Positions 6,686 through 12,859 of a stretch of DNA of 12,859 nucleotides are shown one piece after another (the stretch's first letter is position 1; every line of letters starts with the position of its first letter). Source of the DNA: an uncultured Collinsella sp. (lineage in GTDB: Bacteria; Actinomycetota; Coriobacteriia; Coriobacteriales; Coriobacteriaceae); assembly GCA_902482615.1 (NCBI GenBank), contig CABTAA010000023.1, positions 1-12,859 on the forward strand, given 5' to 3'. Position numbers and translations under genes: made by a program. Under the pieces are notes generated by a model that was not told the DNA's origin, searched no databases, and worked only from the letters and a program-made list of their open reading frames with translations.

Positions 6686-7567
6686 CTACACCTTCTCGGG
6701 GACGTACTTGCCCAAGAGGCCGGCAGGCTTGACGAGCAGGACGATGATCAAAACACCAAAGACGATGGAGTTGGCAAGGCTCGTGGAAATGTAAGCCTGC
6801 GCCATCGCCTCGATGATGCCGATGAGAATGCCACCGACAAAGGCACCGGGGATGGAGCCGATGCCGCCGAAGACGGCGGCGTCGAAGGCCTTGATGCCAG
6901 GCATGGCACCCGTCGTGGGCTGCAGCACCGGCGAGTAGGAGCACAGGAGCACGCCGGCGATGGCGGCAAGCGCCGAGCCGATGGCCAACGTCATCGAGAT
7001 GGTGCGGTTGACGTTGATGCCCATGAGCTGAGCGGCGGCCTTGTCCTCGGACACGGCGCGCATGGCCTTGCCCATCTTGGTCTTACCTGTAAAGAACATC
7101 AGGCCGGCCATGATAACCAGGCAGGCGACGATGGTGACGAGCGAGACGGCGCTTACGTTGAACTTGGCCAAGAACTCCGGCACCTGGAAGGTGACGAGCG
7201 AAGTGAAGTTCTTGGGCGTGGCGCCCCACAGAAGCTGCGCGGCGTTCTGCAGGAAGTAAGACACGCCGATAGCCGTGATCAGAACGGCCAGCGGGCCTGC
7301 TTGGCGCAGCGGCTTATAGGCCAGACCCTCGATGAGAACGCCGAGAACCGTGCAGACCACACAAGAAAGAATTACAGATACCCAGCCCGGGAGGCCGAGA
7401 TACGACGTGGCGCAGAACGAGACATAGGCACCGACCATGATGACGTCGCCGTGAGCGAAGTTCAGCATCTTGGCGATACCGTAGACCATGGTGTAGCCCA
7501 ACGCGATGATGGCATAGACGCTGCCCATGGACAGGCCGTTGACCAGGTATTGGATAAAGACCGTCAT
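6686..7567 (-). CDS. livH: Branched-chain amino acid ABC transporter permease LivH
   Basis: This 293-residue integral membrane permease is of normal LivH length, with about eight hydrophobic segments. Family landmarks are GLSMGSVYAIIALGYTMVYG at 11-30, LNFAHGDVIMVGAY at 35-48, the ATPase-contact loop TKMGKAMRAVSEDKAAAQL at 163-181, and FGGIGSIPGAFVGG at 233-246. Longer frames reach 7660, but AAAGGGGG at 7577-7584 lies 9 nt before the ATG at 7567 and directly touches the ATG at 7576, so 7567 is preferred. It follows livK after a 131-bp gap with two hairpins and runs into livM almost without a gap. Confidence 0.94.
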   Translation of the reverse strand: MTVFIQYLVNGLSMGSVYAIIALGYTMVYGIAKMLNFAHGDVIMVGAYVSFCATSYLGLPGWVSVILSCVVCTVLGVLIEGLAYKPLRQAGPLAVLITAIGVSYFLQNAAQLLWGATPKNFTSLVTFQVPEFLAKFNVSAVSLVTIVACLVIMAGLMFFTGKTKMGKAMRAVSEDKAAAQLMGINVNRTISMTLAIGSALAAIAGVLLCSYSPVLQPTTGAMPGIKAFDAAVFGGIGSIPGAFVGGILIGIIEAMAQAYISTSLANSIVFGVLIIVLLVKPAGLLGKYVPEKV

Positions 7568-7613
7568 GTTCCACATCCCCCTTTCGAATAGGTTTCCAGT
7601 TGATGTATGAAAC

Positions 7614-7633
7614 AGGGACGTTACATCGTCCCT
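7614..7633. repeat. Hairpin in the livK-livH gap, proximal to livH
   Basis: AGGGACG at 7614-7620 and CGTCCCT at 7627-7633 form a perfect 7-bp stem with a 6-nt loop. It may regulate or stabilise the livH-livF part of the message. There is no U-tract on the minus strand. Confidence 0.5.
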
Positions 7634-7643
7634 AGATACCAAG

Positions 7644-7675
7644 CAAGCAGGGAAGGCCAAAACCTCCCCTGCTTG
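7644..7675 (-). terminator. Strong hairpin downstream of livK (attenuator or mRNA stabiliser)
   Basis: A 13-bp stem with one mismatch, 7644-7656 with 7663-7675, closes a 6-nt loop (TTTTGG on the minus strand). It lies 32 nt after the livK stop. No U-tract follows on the minus strand, so partial termination or protection of the livK 3' end is more likely than full termination. Such hairpins commonly let binding-protein genes be expressed above their permease genes. Confidence 0.55.
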
Positions 7676-7707
7676 GGATCAAAAACCGCTCTATGTAAGG
7701 CGGCCAA

Positions 7708-8895
7708 TTAGGCCTGTACGTACTTGCCGTCGGTGATGACGTACGCCGTGGGCTCCTTCTGGACCTGGCCCTTATCGTTCCAGGTGAGCTTGCCGGTCAG
7801 ACCGTCAACGGTAATCTTGAGCATAGCCTTGGACAGCTTCTCGGCGGCCTCGGTCGGGTCGGCGTCGACACCAAGACCGGCCTCCTTGAGGGCCTCGGCC
7901 ACCGCGTGCACGCCGTCGTAGGCGTCGGCGGCAAACTGGTCGGGGGTATCGCCGTACTTATCCTTGTAAGCGTTGACGAAGTCGGCGTTCTTCTCGTCGT
8001 CGGCGGAGAACGGGGTCATGAGCAGCAGACCCTCGGCAAGAGAGGTATCGAAGCCCTCAACGCCCAGGATGCCGTCCATGCCGTCGCAGCCCATCATCTT
8101 GACGTCGTAGCCCATGTCCTTGGCGTTCTTGAGCAGGACGGACGCCGGCGTGTAGTAGATCGGCGCAAAGATCATGGTGGCGCCGGCCTGCTTGGCCTTG
8201 GTCAGCTGGTTCGTAAAGCTCGTGGCGGAGTCGTCCTTAAAGGTCTCCTCGTCAACAATCTCGAGCTTGGACTCAGCGGCCTGGGCCTTAAAGGAATCTG
8301 CGATGCCCGAAGAATAGGCGTCGCCGGAGTTATAGAACAGCACGAACTTCTCGTCCGCATACTTCTGCGCCAGGAACTTGGCAGCGTTGACACCCTGGTT
8401 GGGGTCGGTGAAGCAAACCTGGAAGACGCAATCCTTGCCGTCGGTGACGTCCTCGGAGGACGCGGACGGGGTGATCATGAACGTCTTGGGGTCGTTACCG
8501 CACTCGGCGGCAACGGCAACCGACGCACCCGTGGTGGTCGGGCCGACGAGGGCCTGCATGCCCCAGTCGAGCAGGGTATTGAAGGCGTTGACGGCCTTCT
8601 CGCCGTCGGCCTGGTCATCCTCGGCCTTGCTGGCAAGCGGCAGCTCCTTGGTCGAGAAATCCTTGCAGCCAAGCTCGACACCCTGGGTAACGGACTTGCC
8701 GTAGGACGCGTTGGCGCCGGTCAGCGGGCCGATGGTGCCGATCTTAAACGAAGCGTCGCCCGAAGCGGAACCGCTATCGCCGCCGTTGGAGGAGCAGCCG
8801 GCTAGAATGGACATCGCCCCCAGACCTGCTGCGCTCGCGATAACGCTCCTGCGATTCATAACAGGGTTCAATGACTTACCGGTGAGGCTCGACAT
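7708..8895 (-). CDS. livK: Branched-chain amino acid ABC transporter substrate-binding lipoprotein LivK
   Basis: This 395-residue extracytoplasmic binding protein delivers ligand to LivHM. The N-terminus is a lipoprotein signal: a basic region with RR at 15-16, a hydrophobic core, and lipobox LAGC at 31-34, so Cys34 would be lipidated. A Gly/Ser-rich linker follows, then a type I periplasmic-binding fold: IGTIGPLTGANASYG at 52-66, LVGPTTTGASVAV at 116-128, MITPSAS at 140-146, FYNSGDAYSSG at 187-197, LLLMTPFSA at 290-298 and FAADAYDGVHAV at 321-332. The start ATG has AGAGGAG 5-7 nt upstream; Met13 is an alternative closer to the RR. The family also binds amides, urea or other amino acids, so the ligand is probable rather than certain. 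A deleted paralogue lies upstream. Confidence 0.92.
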   Translation of the reverse strand: MSSLTGKSLNPVMNRRSVIASAAGLGAMSILAGCSSNGGDSGSASGDASFKIGTIGPLTGANASYGKSVTQGVELGCKDFSTKELPLASKAEDDQADGEKAVNAFNTLLDWGMQALVGPTTTGASVAVAAECGNDPKTFMITPSASSEDVTDGKDCVFQVCFTDPNQGVNAAKFLAQKYADEKFVLFYNSGDAYSSGIADSFKAQAAESKLEIVDEETFKDDSATSFTNQLTKAKQAGATMIFAPIYYTPASVLLKNAKDMGYDVKMMGCDGMDGILGVEGFDTSLAEGLLLMTPFSADDEKNADFVNAYKDKYGDTPDQFAADAYDGVHAVAEALKEAGLGVDADPTEAAEKLSKAMLKITVDGLTGKLTWNDKGQVQKEPTAYVITDGKYVQA

Positions 8896-9165
8896 GCGGC
8901 TCTCCTCTCAAATCTCGTCGGGTTTCGGTTACCCGACAGGCCATCCTTCGCCGTGTTCGGCGTTCGCAAAATACTAGACGCTTTAGTTAAGGAAAGTGGC
9001 GATTATTTCAACTTTTCTTTGGATTTGTTCATTTATCCATAATTCTGCGTATTTCTATTATTTTATGCAGTAATGCCACTTTATTGTGTGAAAGTAATGT
9101 TTCCGTTCTGTTACAGGCGTCCTTGCCCTGAATAAAACGGCCCGCCGGTCTCGATGTATATGCAC
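8896..9165 (-). promoter_or_regulatory. livK leader and AT-rich promoter region
   Basis: This 270-bp gap is the likely promoter of the liv operon. Positions 8965-9110 are much richer in A/T than the rest of the window. A TAGTAT lies on the minus strand at about 8971-8976 without a good -35. TTGAAA on the minus strand, near 9005-9010, has no good -10 at the right spacing. Two leader hairpins are clear: GTCGGGT/ACCCGAC at 8917-8923 and 8931-8937, just upstream of the ribosome binding site, and CGCCG/CGGCG at 8949-8962. AAAGTGGC at 8993-9000 is repeated inverted at 9075-9082 and could be an operator pair. No riboswitch or T-box signature was recognised. Confidence 0.4.
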
Positions 9166-9567
9166 TTAGGCGGCGATGTACTTACCGTCCTGAATCACAT
9201 AGGCCGTAGCAGGCTTTTCGACCTGACCTTCGTCATTCCACGTTAGCTCGCCGGTCAGGCCGTCGATCTTGATCTTGCGCATGGCCTTGGCAAGGTCGCC
9301 GGCAATGTCGGCGCCGTCGGCCGTAATGTCGATGTCTGCCTTGTCGATGGCCTCGACGATGGCGTGGACGCAATCGTAGGCGTCGGCGGCAAACTGATTA
9401 GGCGTCTCGTCGTAGGCATCCTTATAGGCCTTGACGAAGTCGGCATTCTTCTCATTGTCGGCGGAGAACGGGGTCATGAGCATATCGTCGGCAATCTCAC
9501 CCGAGACGGCGACGGCAGCACCGGTCGTGACGGGGCCGACGAGCGCCTGCATGCCCCAGTCGCACAG
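9166..9567 (-). pseudogene. Internally deleted livK paralogue (degraded LivK-type binding protein)
   Basis: The frame reads ALCDWGMQALVGPVTTG onward, corresponding to LivK residues 108-131, then jumps to ADDMLMTPFSADNEKN, matching LivK from about residue 288. It continues collinearly to the C-terminus (GKYIAA against GKYVQA). About 155 central residues, plus the signal peptide and first 107 residues, are missing, so no binding cleft could form and no export signal remains. The upstream frame is closed by a stop near 9600 and lacks a good start; the internal ATG at 9552 has no convincing ribosome binding site. The junction is in frame and no stop interrupts the remnant. It most likely arose from a tandem livK duplication followed by deletion. 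Confidence 0.85.
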
Positions 9568-9589
9568 GGCAAACCTTATGGTGCAAACG

Positions 9590-9595
9590 TTGACA
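9590..9595 (+). promoter_or_regulatory. Isolated TTGACA upstream of hom
   Basis: This is a perfect -35 hexamer just outside the livK remnant. The best -10 at 18 nt spacing is TTTGTA, a poor match, so it is only a weak second promoter candidate for hom. Confidence 0.2.
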
Positions 9596-9710
9596 GTTTG
9601 TTACGGAAGTTCGTTTGTAGCGAGCATGTTTCCAATGTTTCCGCAGCGTTTCGGGGGTGCCGTTTTGTGCGACTCCTGTTGCCTAGCGAGCACGCGCCCT
9701 CAGTTCACGC

Positions 9711-9716
9711 TAGAAT
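9711..9716 (+). promoter_or_regulatory. Candidate -10 box of the hom promoter
   Basis: TAGAAT matches TATAAT at five of six positions. It would give a leader of about 45 nt before hom. No good -35 lies 16-18 nt upstream. Confidence 0.35.
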
Positions 9717-9770
9717 GCACTCAACCTTTAAGCGGTTAATCCATCCATAAGATGCACGAAGGAGCTATCT

Positions 9771-11114
9771 ATGAGCGAACCCCTGCACACCGTGAACGTC
9801 GGCCTCATCGGTCTGGGAACCGTCGGCGGCGGCGTGGCCCGTCTGATCAAGAGCCACCACGATGAGTACCTGGCCGCCTACGGCATCGACCTTAAGCTGA
9901 CCCGCGCCTGCGCGCTTGCCTGGGAGCAGGCCGAAGCCGCCGGTATTGAGCGCGAGGCCTTTACGAGCGACTGGCACGATGTCGTCACCGACCCCGCCGT
10001 CGACATCGTCGTCGAGCTCATCGGCGGCGAGCACCCCGCAACCGAGATCTTCACCACTGCCTTCGAGAACGGCAAGCATGTCGTCTCTGCCAACAAGGCC
10101 CTGCTGGGCCGTCATGTCGAGACGCTCGCCGAGAAGGCGCGCGCGTGCGGCGTGCAGATTAAGTGCGAGGCCAGCTGCGGCGGTGGCATCCCCATTGTCA
10201 GCACGCTCGAGCACGACCTGGTGGGCAACAAGATCCTGACCATCGCTGGCATTCTCAACGGCACCACCAACTATATCCTGTCGCGCATGGACGCCGAGGG
10301 CGCCGATTACGCCGACGTGCTCGCCGACGCACAGGCTAAGGGCTATGCCGAGGCCGACCCGTCCGCCGACGTCGACGGCTTCGATGCCGCCAGCAAGACG
10401 GCGATCCTCGCCTCCATCGGCTTTGGCACCCGCGTGACCACCGACGACGTATATCAGCAGGGCATCCGCACCATCGGTGCCGAGGACATCACCCAGGCCC
10501 GCGAGCTCGGCTACACCATCAAGCTGCTGGGCATCGCCCGCAACACCGACGCCGGCGTCGACGTTCGTGTGCACCCCACGCTGATCCCCGCCGACCACAT
10601 GCTTGCCAAGGTCAACGGCGCCATGAACGCTGTCTACGTGGTAGGCGACGCCGTGGGCGAGACCATGTTCTACGGTGCCGGTGCAGGCTCCTTCCCCACC
10701 GCAAGCGCCGTCGTGGGCGACATCCTGTCGCTCTCCGAGCAGATCAGCCGCGGCGTGGCTCCGCTGCCCGAGATTGAGCCCTATGGCCACAACCTCGCCT
10801 TTAAGCCCATGGACGAACTCACGACCAAGTACTATGTACGCCTGAAGGTCGCCGACCGCGTGGGCGCCCTGTCCGAGACGGTCGACATCTTTGCCAAGCA
10901 CAACATCTCGATCTCGCTCATCAACCAGGTCGAGGACGGCAAGTCGGGCGTCAGCGATGCCTGCTCGGTCATCTTCCTGACGCACCGCGCGCTCGAGAAG
11001 GACGTCCAGGCTGCCGCCGCCGAGCTTGCCAGCGTGGACTGCGTGGCCGAGGTCGCCAACGTCCTGCGCATCGAGGACGTTGAGGCTTGGACCGAAGGCG
11101 TCATGGCCAACTAA
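9771..11114 (+). CDS. hom: Homoserine dehydrogenase with C-terminal ACT domain
   Basis: This 447-residue cytoplasmic enzyme reduces aspartate 4-semialdehyde to homoserine with NAD(P)H, the branch step to threonine, methionine and isoleucine. The dinucleotide-binding loop GLGTVGGG is at 14-21; SANKALL at 106-112 and NGTTNYIL at 163-170 are family signatures. GYAEADPSADVDGFDAASK at 191-209 contains the Asp205/Lys209 pair expected in catalysis. An ACT domain begins near residue 354 (YYVRLKVADRVGALS), consistent with allosteric inhibition by threonine, as known for the ACT-containing class. AAGGAG at 9759-9764 sits 6 nt before the ATG. Length is normal for the ACT-containing class. The gene is a single transcription unit ending at a terminator. 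Confidence 0.97.
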   Translation: MSEPLHTVNVGLIGLGTVGGGVARLIKSHHDEYLAAYGIDLKLTRACALAWEQAEAAGIEREAFTSDWHDVVTDPAVDIVVELIGGEHPATEIFTTAFENGKHVVSANKALLGRHVETLAEKARACGVQIKCEASCGGGIPIVSTLEHDLVGNKILTIAGILNGTTNYILSRMDAEGADYADVLADAQAKGYAEADPSADVDGFDAASKTAILASIGFGTRVTTDDVYQQGIRTIGAEDITQARELGYTIKLLGIARNTDAGVDVRVHPTLIPADHMLAKVNGAMNAVYVVGDAVGETMFYGAGAGSFPTASAVVGDILSLSEQISRGVAPLPEIEPYGHNLAFKPMDELTTKYYVRLKVADRVGALSETVDIFAKHNISISLINQVEDGKSGVSDACSVIFLTHRALEKDVQAAAAELASVDCVAEVANVLRIEDVEAWTEGVMAN

Positions 11115-11144
11115 CCCAACGCTCGCCTAGCGATACGCGCTTTA

Positions 11145-11179
11145 GGGGCTCCCGTCCGATATGGGACGGGAGCCCTTTT
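11145..11179 (+). terminator. Intrinsic terminator after hom
   Basis: A perfect 12-bp GC-rich stem, GGGCTCCCGTCC at 11146-11157 with its complement at 11164-11175, has a 6-nt loop and is followed by TTTT. It begins about 30 nt after the hom stop. Confidence 0.92.
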
Positions 11180-11327
11180 GTCTCCTGCCCTAGCACAACG
11201 GCAGAGCACATCTGCGCGAGCCGCTCATCGGTAACGCGAGCTACCGTTCACCGATATGCAAACGCGGCCGATTCCGGCTACCGCTACGCTGTGCTGCGAA
11301 TGTCCGCCCGCGATGAGAGGAAGTACC
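11180..11327 (+). other. Leader region of the SDR gene
   Basis: This 148-bp region should carry the SDR promoter, but no convincing -35/-10 pair is visible. It can form alternative short stems: ATCGGT at 11227-11232 with ACCGAT at 11250-11255, or the nested CGGTA at 11229-11233 with TACCG at 11242-11246. AGAGGA at 11316-11321 is the ribosome binding site. Confidence 0.25.
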
Positions 11328-12077
11328 ATGTTGCTCGAGGGCAAGAAAGCAATCATCACCGGAGGCACACGCGGTATCGGCTATGCCATCGCCTGCCGTT
11401 TTATCGAGGAGGGCGCCGCCGTCACCGTCTTTGGCTCGCGTCAGGAGACCGCCGATGCGGCCGTTGAGAAGCTGGCAGCCGCCTATCCCGACGCCAAGGT
11501 CTGGGGCCGCTCCTGCGACCTCACCTCGCTCGAAGCCATGACCGAGGCCTTTACCCAGGCTGCCGCCGACATGGGCGGCTTGGACACAGTCGTCAACAAT
11601 GCCGGTATCTCCCAGCGCTCGCCTCTCTTGGACTACACGGCCGAGGAGTTCGCAAAGGTCATGGACCTCAACGTCGTCGCCGTCTTTAACGGCCACCAGG
11701 CGGCCGCCAAGATTATGACCGAGGCCGGCCACGGCGGCACCATCACCACCACGAGCTCGATGGTCGCCAAGTACGGTCAGCCCTCTGGCGTCGGCTACCC
11801 CACGTCCAAGTTTGCCGTCAACGGCATGGTCCAGTCGCTCTCTCGCGAGCTCGCCCCCATGGGCATTCGCGTCAACGCCGTCGCCCCAGGCGTAACCAAG
11901 ACCGACATGGTCGCCAACCTGCCCGAAGAGGTTATTAAGCCCATCGTCGCCACCATTCCGCTGGGTCGCATGGGCGAGCCCGAGGATGTCGCCAACGCCT
12001 TTGTTTTCCTGGCGAGCGACATGTCCTCCTACGTCACGGGCGCCGTGCTCCCCGTCGACGGAGCCGCCCGCTCTTAA
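11328..12077 (+). CDS. Short-chain dehydrogenase/reductase (FabG-like SDR)
   Basis: This 249-residue classical SDR is a cytoplasmic NAD(P)(H)-dependent oxidoreductase. The cofactor loop TGGTRGIG is at 11-18, Asp64 in CDLTS contacts adenine, and NNAG is at 90-93. The catalytic tetrad is Asn115, Ser144, Tyr157 and Lys161 (YPTSK). PG at 187-188 and the C-terminal VTGAVLPVDGA complete the fold. Ser37-Arg38 after the second strand suggests a preference for NADP(H). The frame extends to 11256, but AGAGGA lies 6 nt before the ATG at 11328 and the protein then begins as SDRs do. Substrate is unknown: 3-oxoacyl-ACP, hydroxysteroid and sugar-alcohol enzymes share these motifs. It follows hom behind a terminator, so it is probably a separate unit. 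Confidence 0.9.
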   Translation: MLLEGKKAIITGGTRGIGYAIACRFIEEGAAVTVFGSRQETADAAVEKLAAAYPDAKVWGRSCDLTSLEAMTEAFTQAAADMGGLDTVVNNAGISQRSPLLDYTAEEFAKVMDLNVVAVFNGHQAAAKIMTEAGHGGTITTTSSMVAKYGQPSGVGYPTSKFAVNGMVQSLSRELAPMGIRVNAVAPGVTKTDMVANLPEEVIKPIVATIPLGRMGEPEDVANAFVFLASDMSSYVTGAVLPVDGAARS

Positions 12078-12120
12078 GGGACCACAAGCCTCAGCTCCCA
12101 GCCTCAACATAGTCCAACAA

Positions 12121-12170
12121 AGAAGGCGCGCCGTCTGCATCAACTGCAGGCAGCGCGCCTTCTTCTGTTT
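12121..12170. terminator. Terminator after the SDR gene, probably bidirectional
   Basis: AGAAGGCGCGC at 12121-12131 pairs perfectly with GCGCGCCTTCT at 12153-12163. After one mismatch the stem continues for about 6 bp to a 7-nt loop. TTCTGTTTG follows on the plus strand and TTTGTTGG on the minus strand, so it may serve both convergent genes. Confidence 0.85.
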
Positions 12171-12174
12171 GAAA

Positions 12175-12408
12175 GGGAAGCTGTGTCCCGCAGTCCCGAC
12201 TCAGACCGGGACGCAGCTTCCCTCAGGGCCATGTTTCGGAAAGAGCGCCCCGTTTTGAACGCCGATTCTGGGATACCGTTTCCGCAACGGGTCTCTCGCG
12301 GAAACTGCATCCCACTCTGAGCGCCCATTCCGGGACACAGTTTCCCAACGGCCCCCGTTTCGGAAACCACATCCCGTTCCGAGCCTTCAAAGCGGGACGC
12401 GGCTTCCC
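12175..12408. repeat. Array of four palindromic units on an exact 62-bp period
   Basis: Units lie at 12175-12222, 12237-12284, 12299-12346 and 12361-12408. Each has a 16-nt left arm, a 16-nt centre and a 16-nt right arm in inverted orientation, with 14-nt spacers between units. In one orientation the eight arms share the consensus SGGAARCYGYRTCCCG; the first unit pairs at 15 of 16 positions plus one G·U, and the second is the most degraded. Centres are also related: those of units 2 and 3 match at 12 of 16 positions. The array fills the gap between the SDR terminator and the convergent gene. The 62-bp period is not a multiple of three, which argues against a coding repeat. Confidence 0.85.
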
Positions 12409-12422
12409 CGAGAGAGTATCGA

Positions 12423-12859
12423 CTACTTGCCGTCGTCGTCCTCGGCTTCTTCTCTTGCATAGAGCTCCAGCATGCGGCGGCGGTATTCGCGCACGGCGAG
12501 CTTGGCGCGCTCCAGGCGGCGACGCTCGCGCGGGGTCAGCTCGGACGGGTCGACCTCATCACCATAGGTCTTATCGGCAAGAAGATGCGCCGCGTCCACG
12601 ATGCGGGCATCGATGTGGCCGCTCGCCGCCTCGGCGGAAAGACGCTCGGCAATCGTATCGAGCGTAGGCAAGCCCTCGAATACGCGACCATGGCCATGCG
12701 AAGTCAGCAGCTCGTGCTCACGTGCGAGCAGGCTCGCCAAATCGTGATGGGCGCGCAGGATGTCGAGCGCATCGGATGGATGCTCGGCAACTTCTGCCAC
12801 GGCGGCGACCGGCGCGGCGTCGACCGCGCGGTAGAAGAGCTGCGCGAGCAACGGCATCA
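12423..12859 (-). CDS. Hypothetical protein, C-terminal part (runs off the right edge)
   Basis: At least 144 codons are open to the window end. A Met codon at 12857 may be an internal residue or the true start; the upstream sequence is not available. I do not recognise the family. The visible part looks alpha-helical and soluble, with Ala-rich segments (AVDAAPVAAVAEVAEH). It ends in a strongly charged tail: SELTPRERRRLERAKLAVREYRRRMLELYAREE, followed by an acidic end, EDDDGK. That tail could form a coiled coil or a nucleic-acid-binding helix. There is no signal peptide or membrane segment in view. It converges on the SDR gene, and its stop lies 14 nt from the palindromic array. Codon use and GC content resemble the neighbours. 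Confidence 0.65.
   Translation of the reverse strand, partial: MPLLAQLFYRAVDAAPVAAVAEVAEHPSDALDILRAHHDLASLLAREHELLTSHGHGRVFEGLPTLDTIAERLSAEAASGHIDARIVDAAHLLADKTYGDEVDPSELTPRERRRLERAKLAVREYRRRMLELYAREEAEDDDGK

Noticed and set aside
5504..7591. A 695-codon plus-strand open frame opposite livG, livM and livH
   Set aside because: Its product is a run of His, Asp, Arg, Gln and Gly without domains, the usual antisense image of GC-rich membrane-protein genes. The minus strand carries unmistakable LivH and LivM.
8896..9165. Leucine T-box or amino-acid riboswitch upstream of livK
   Set aside because: No T-box consensus bulge and no terminator/antiterminator pair were seen; only two short hairpins are present.
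9113..9165. Intrinsic terminator after the livK remnant on the minus strand
   Set aside because: A CGGC/GCCG pair before TTTTATT leaves a loop of only 2 nt, so the stem is too weak to support.
9765..10985. A 406-codon minus-strand open frame opposite hom
   Set aside because: Low-complexity Gly/Val/Asp/Ala composition with no recognisable domain. The plus strand encodes homoserine dehydrogenase with all its motifs.
1351..12077. A bile-acid import and oxidation system formed by the BASS carrier and the SDR
   Set aside because: The two genes lie 9 kb apart in separate units, and neither carries substrate-specific residues that I can recognise. The SDR does not resemble the 7-beta-hydroxysteroid dehydrogenase that I recall from Collinsella.
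12175..12408. CRISPR array
   Set aside because: Repeat copies alternate in orientation, are degenerate, and are separated by only 14-16 nt of partly related sequence. No cas gene is present.
12140..12460. A 106-codon minus-strand open frame across the palindromic array
   Set aside because: The 62-bp period is not a multiple of three, so the peptide does not repeat in register. The pattern is explained by inverted DNA repeats, and the frame overlaps the end of the neighbouring gene.

Overview
The window is about 60% GC, with compact operons, strong GGAGG/GGGGG-type ribosome binding sites and Gram-positive style lipoprotein and transport genes. Gene content and style suggest a Coriobacteriia gut actinobacterium, most likely Collinsella or a close relative. 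That assignment is an inference from style and recollection, not from a database search.

Layout. Positions 1-1074 hold the N-terminal 358 codons of a minus-strand recJ that runs off the left edge. Its upstream region carries a consensus -10 box, a hairpin and a 21-codon upstream ORF that overlaps the recJ start. A divergent plus-strand BASS-family (bile acid:sodium symporter superfamily) transporter follows (1351-2349). It converges on a minus-strand pair, cutC and a GalT/HIT-like protein of the DUF4931 type (3858-2377), which are separated by 3 nt. A long inverted repeat and a perfect bidirectional terminator separate cutC from a complete branched-chain amino acid ABC transporter operon on the minus strand: livK (binding lipoprotein), livH and livM (permeases), livG and livF (ATPases), 8895-4033. 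Genes livH to livF touch or overlap. A 131-bp gap with two hairpins separates livK from livH. Upstream of livK lies an internally deleted livK paralogue, probably a pseudogene (9166-9567).

On the right, plus-strand homoserine dehydrogenase (hom, with ACT domain) ends in a clear terminator. A short-chain dehydrogenase/reductase of FabG type (11328-12077) follows and also has a terminator. A minus-strand gene of unknown function (12423 to the right edge) converges on it.

Functionally, the LIV system imports branched-chain amino acids, and Hom sits at the branch to threonine, methionine and indirectly isoleucine. Their adjacency is compatible with amino-acid supply but is not proof of co-regulation. 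No phage, transposase, CRISPR array, tRNA or rRNA was seen.

The most unusual object is non-coding. The 345-bp convergent gap at 12078-12422 contains four units of exactly 48 nt (16-nt arm, 16-nt centre, 16-nt inverted arm) on an exact 62-bp period. That makes eight copies of one degenerate 16-mer in alternating orientation. Other points worth a look are the 21-bp imperfect inverted repeat at 3918-3984, the recJ upstream ORF, the deleted livK copy, and the cutC/DUF4931 coupling.
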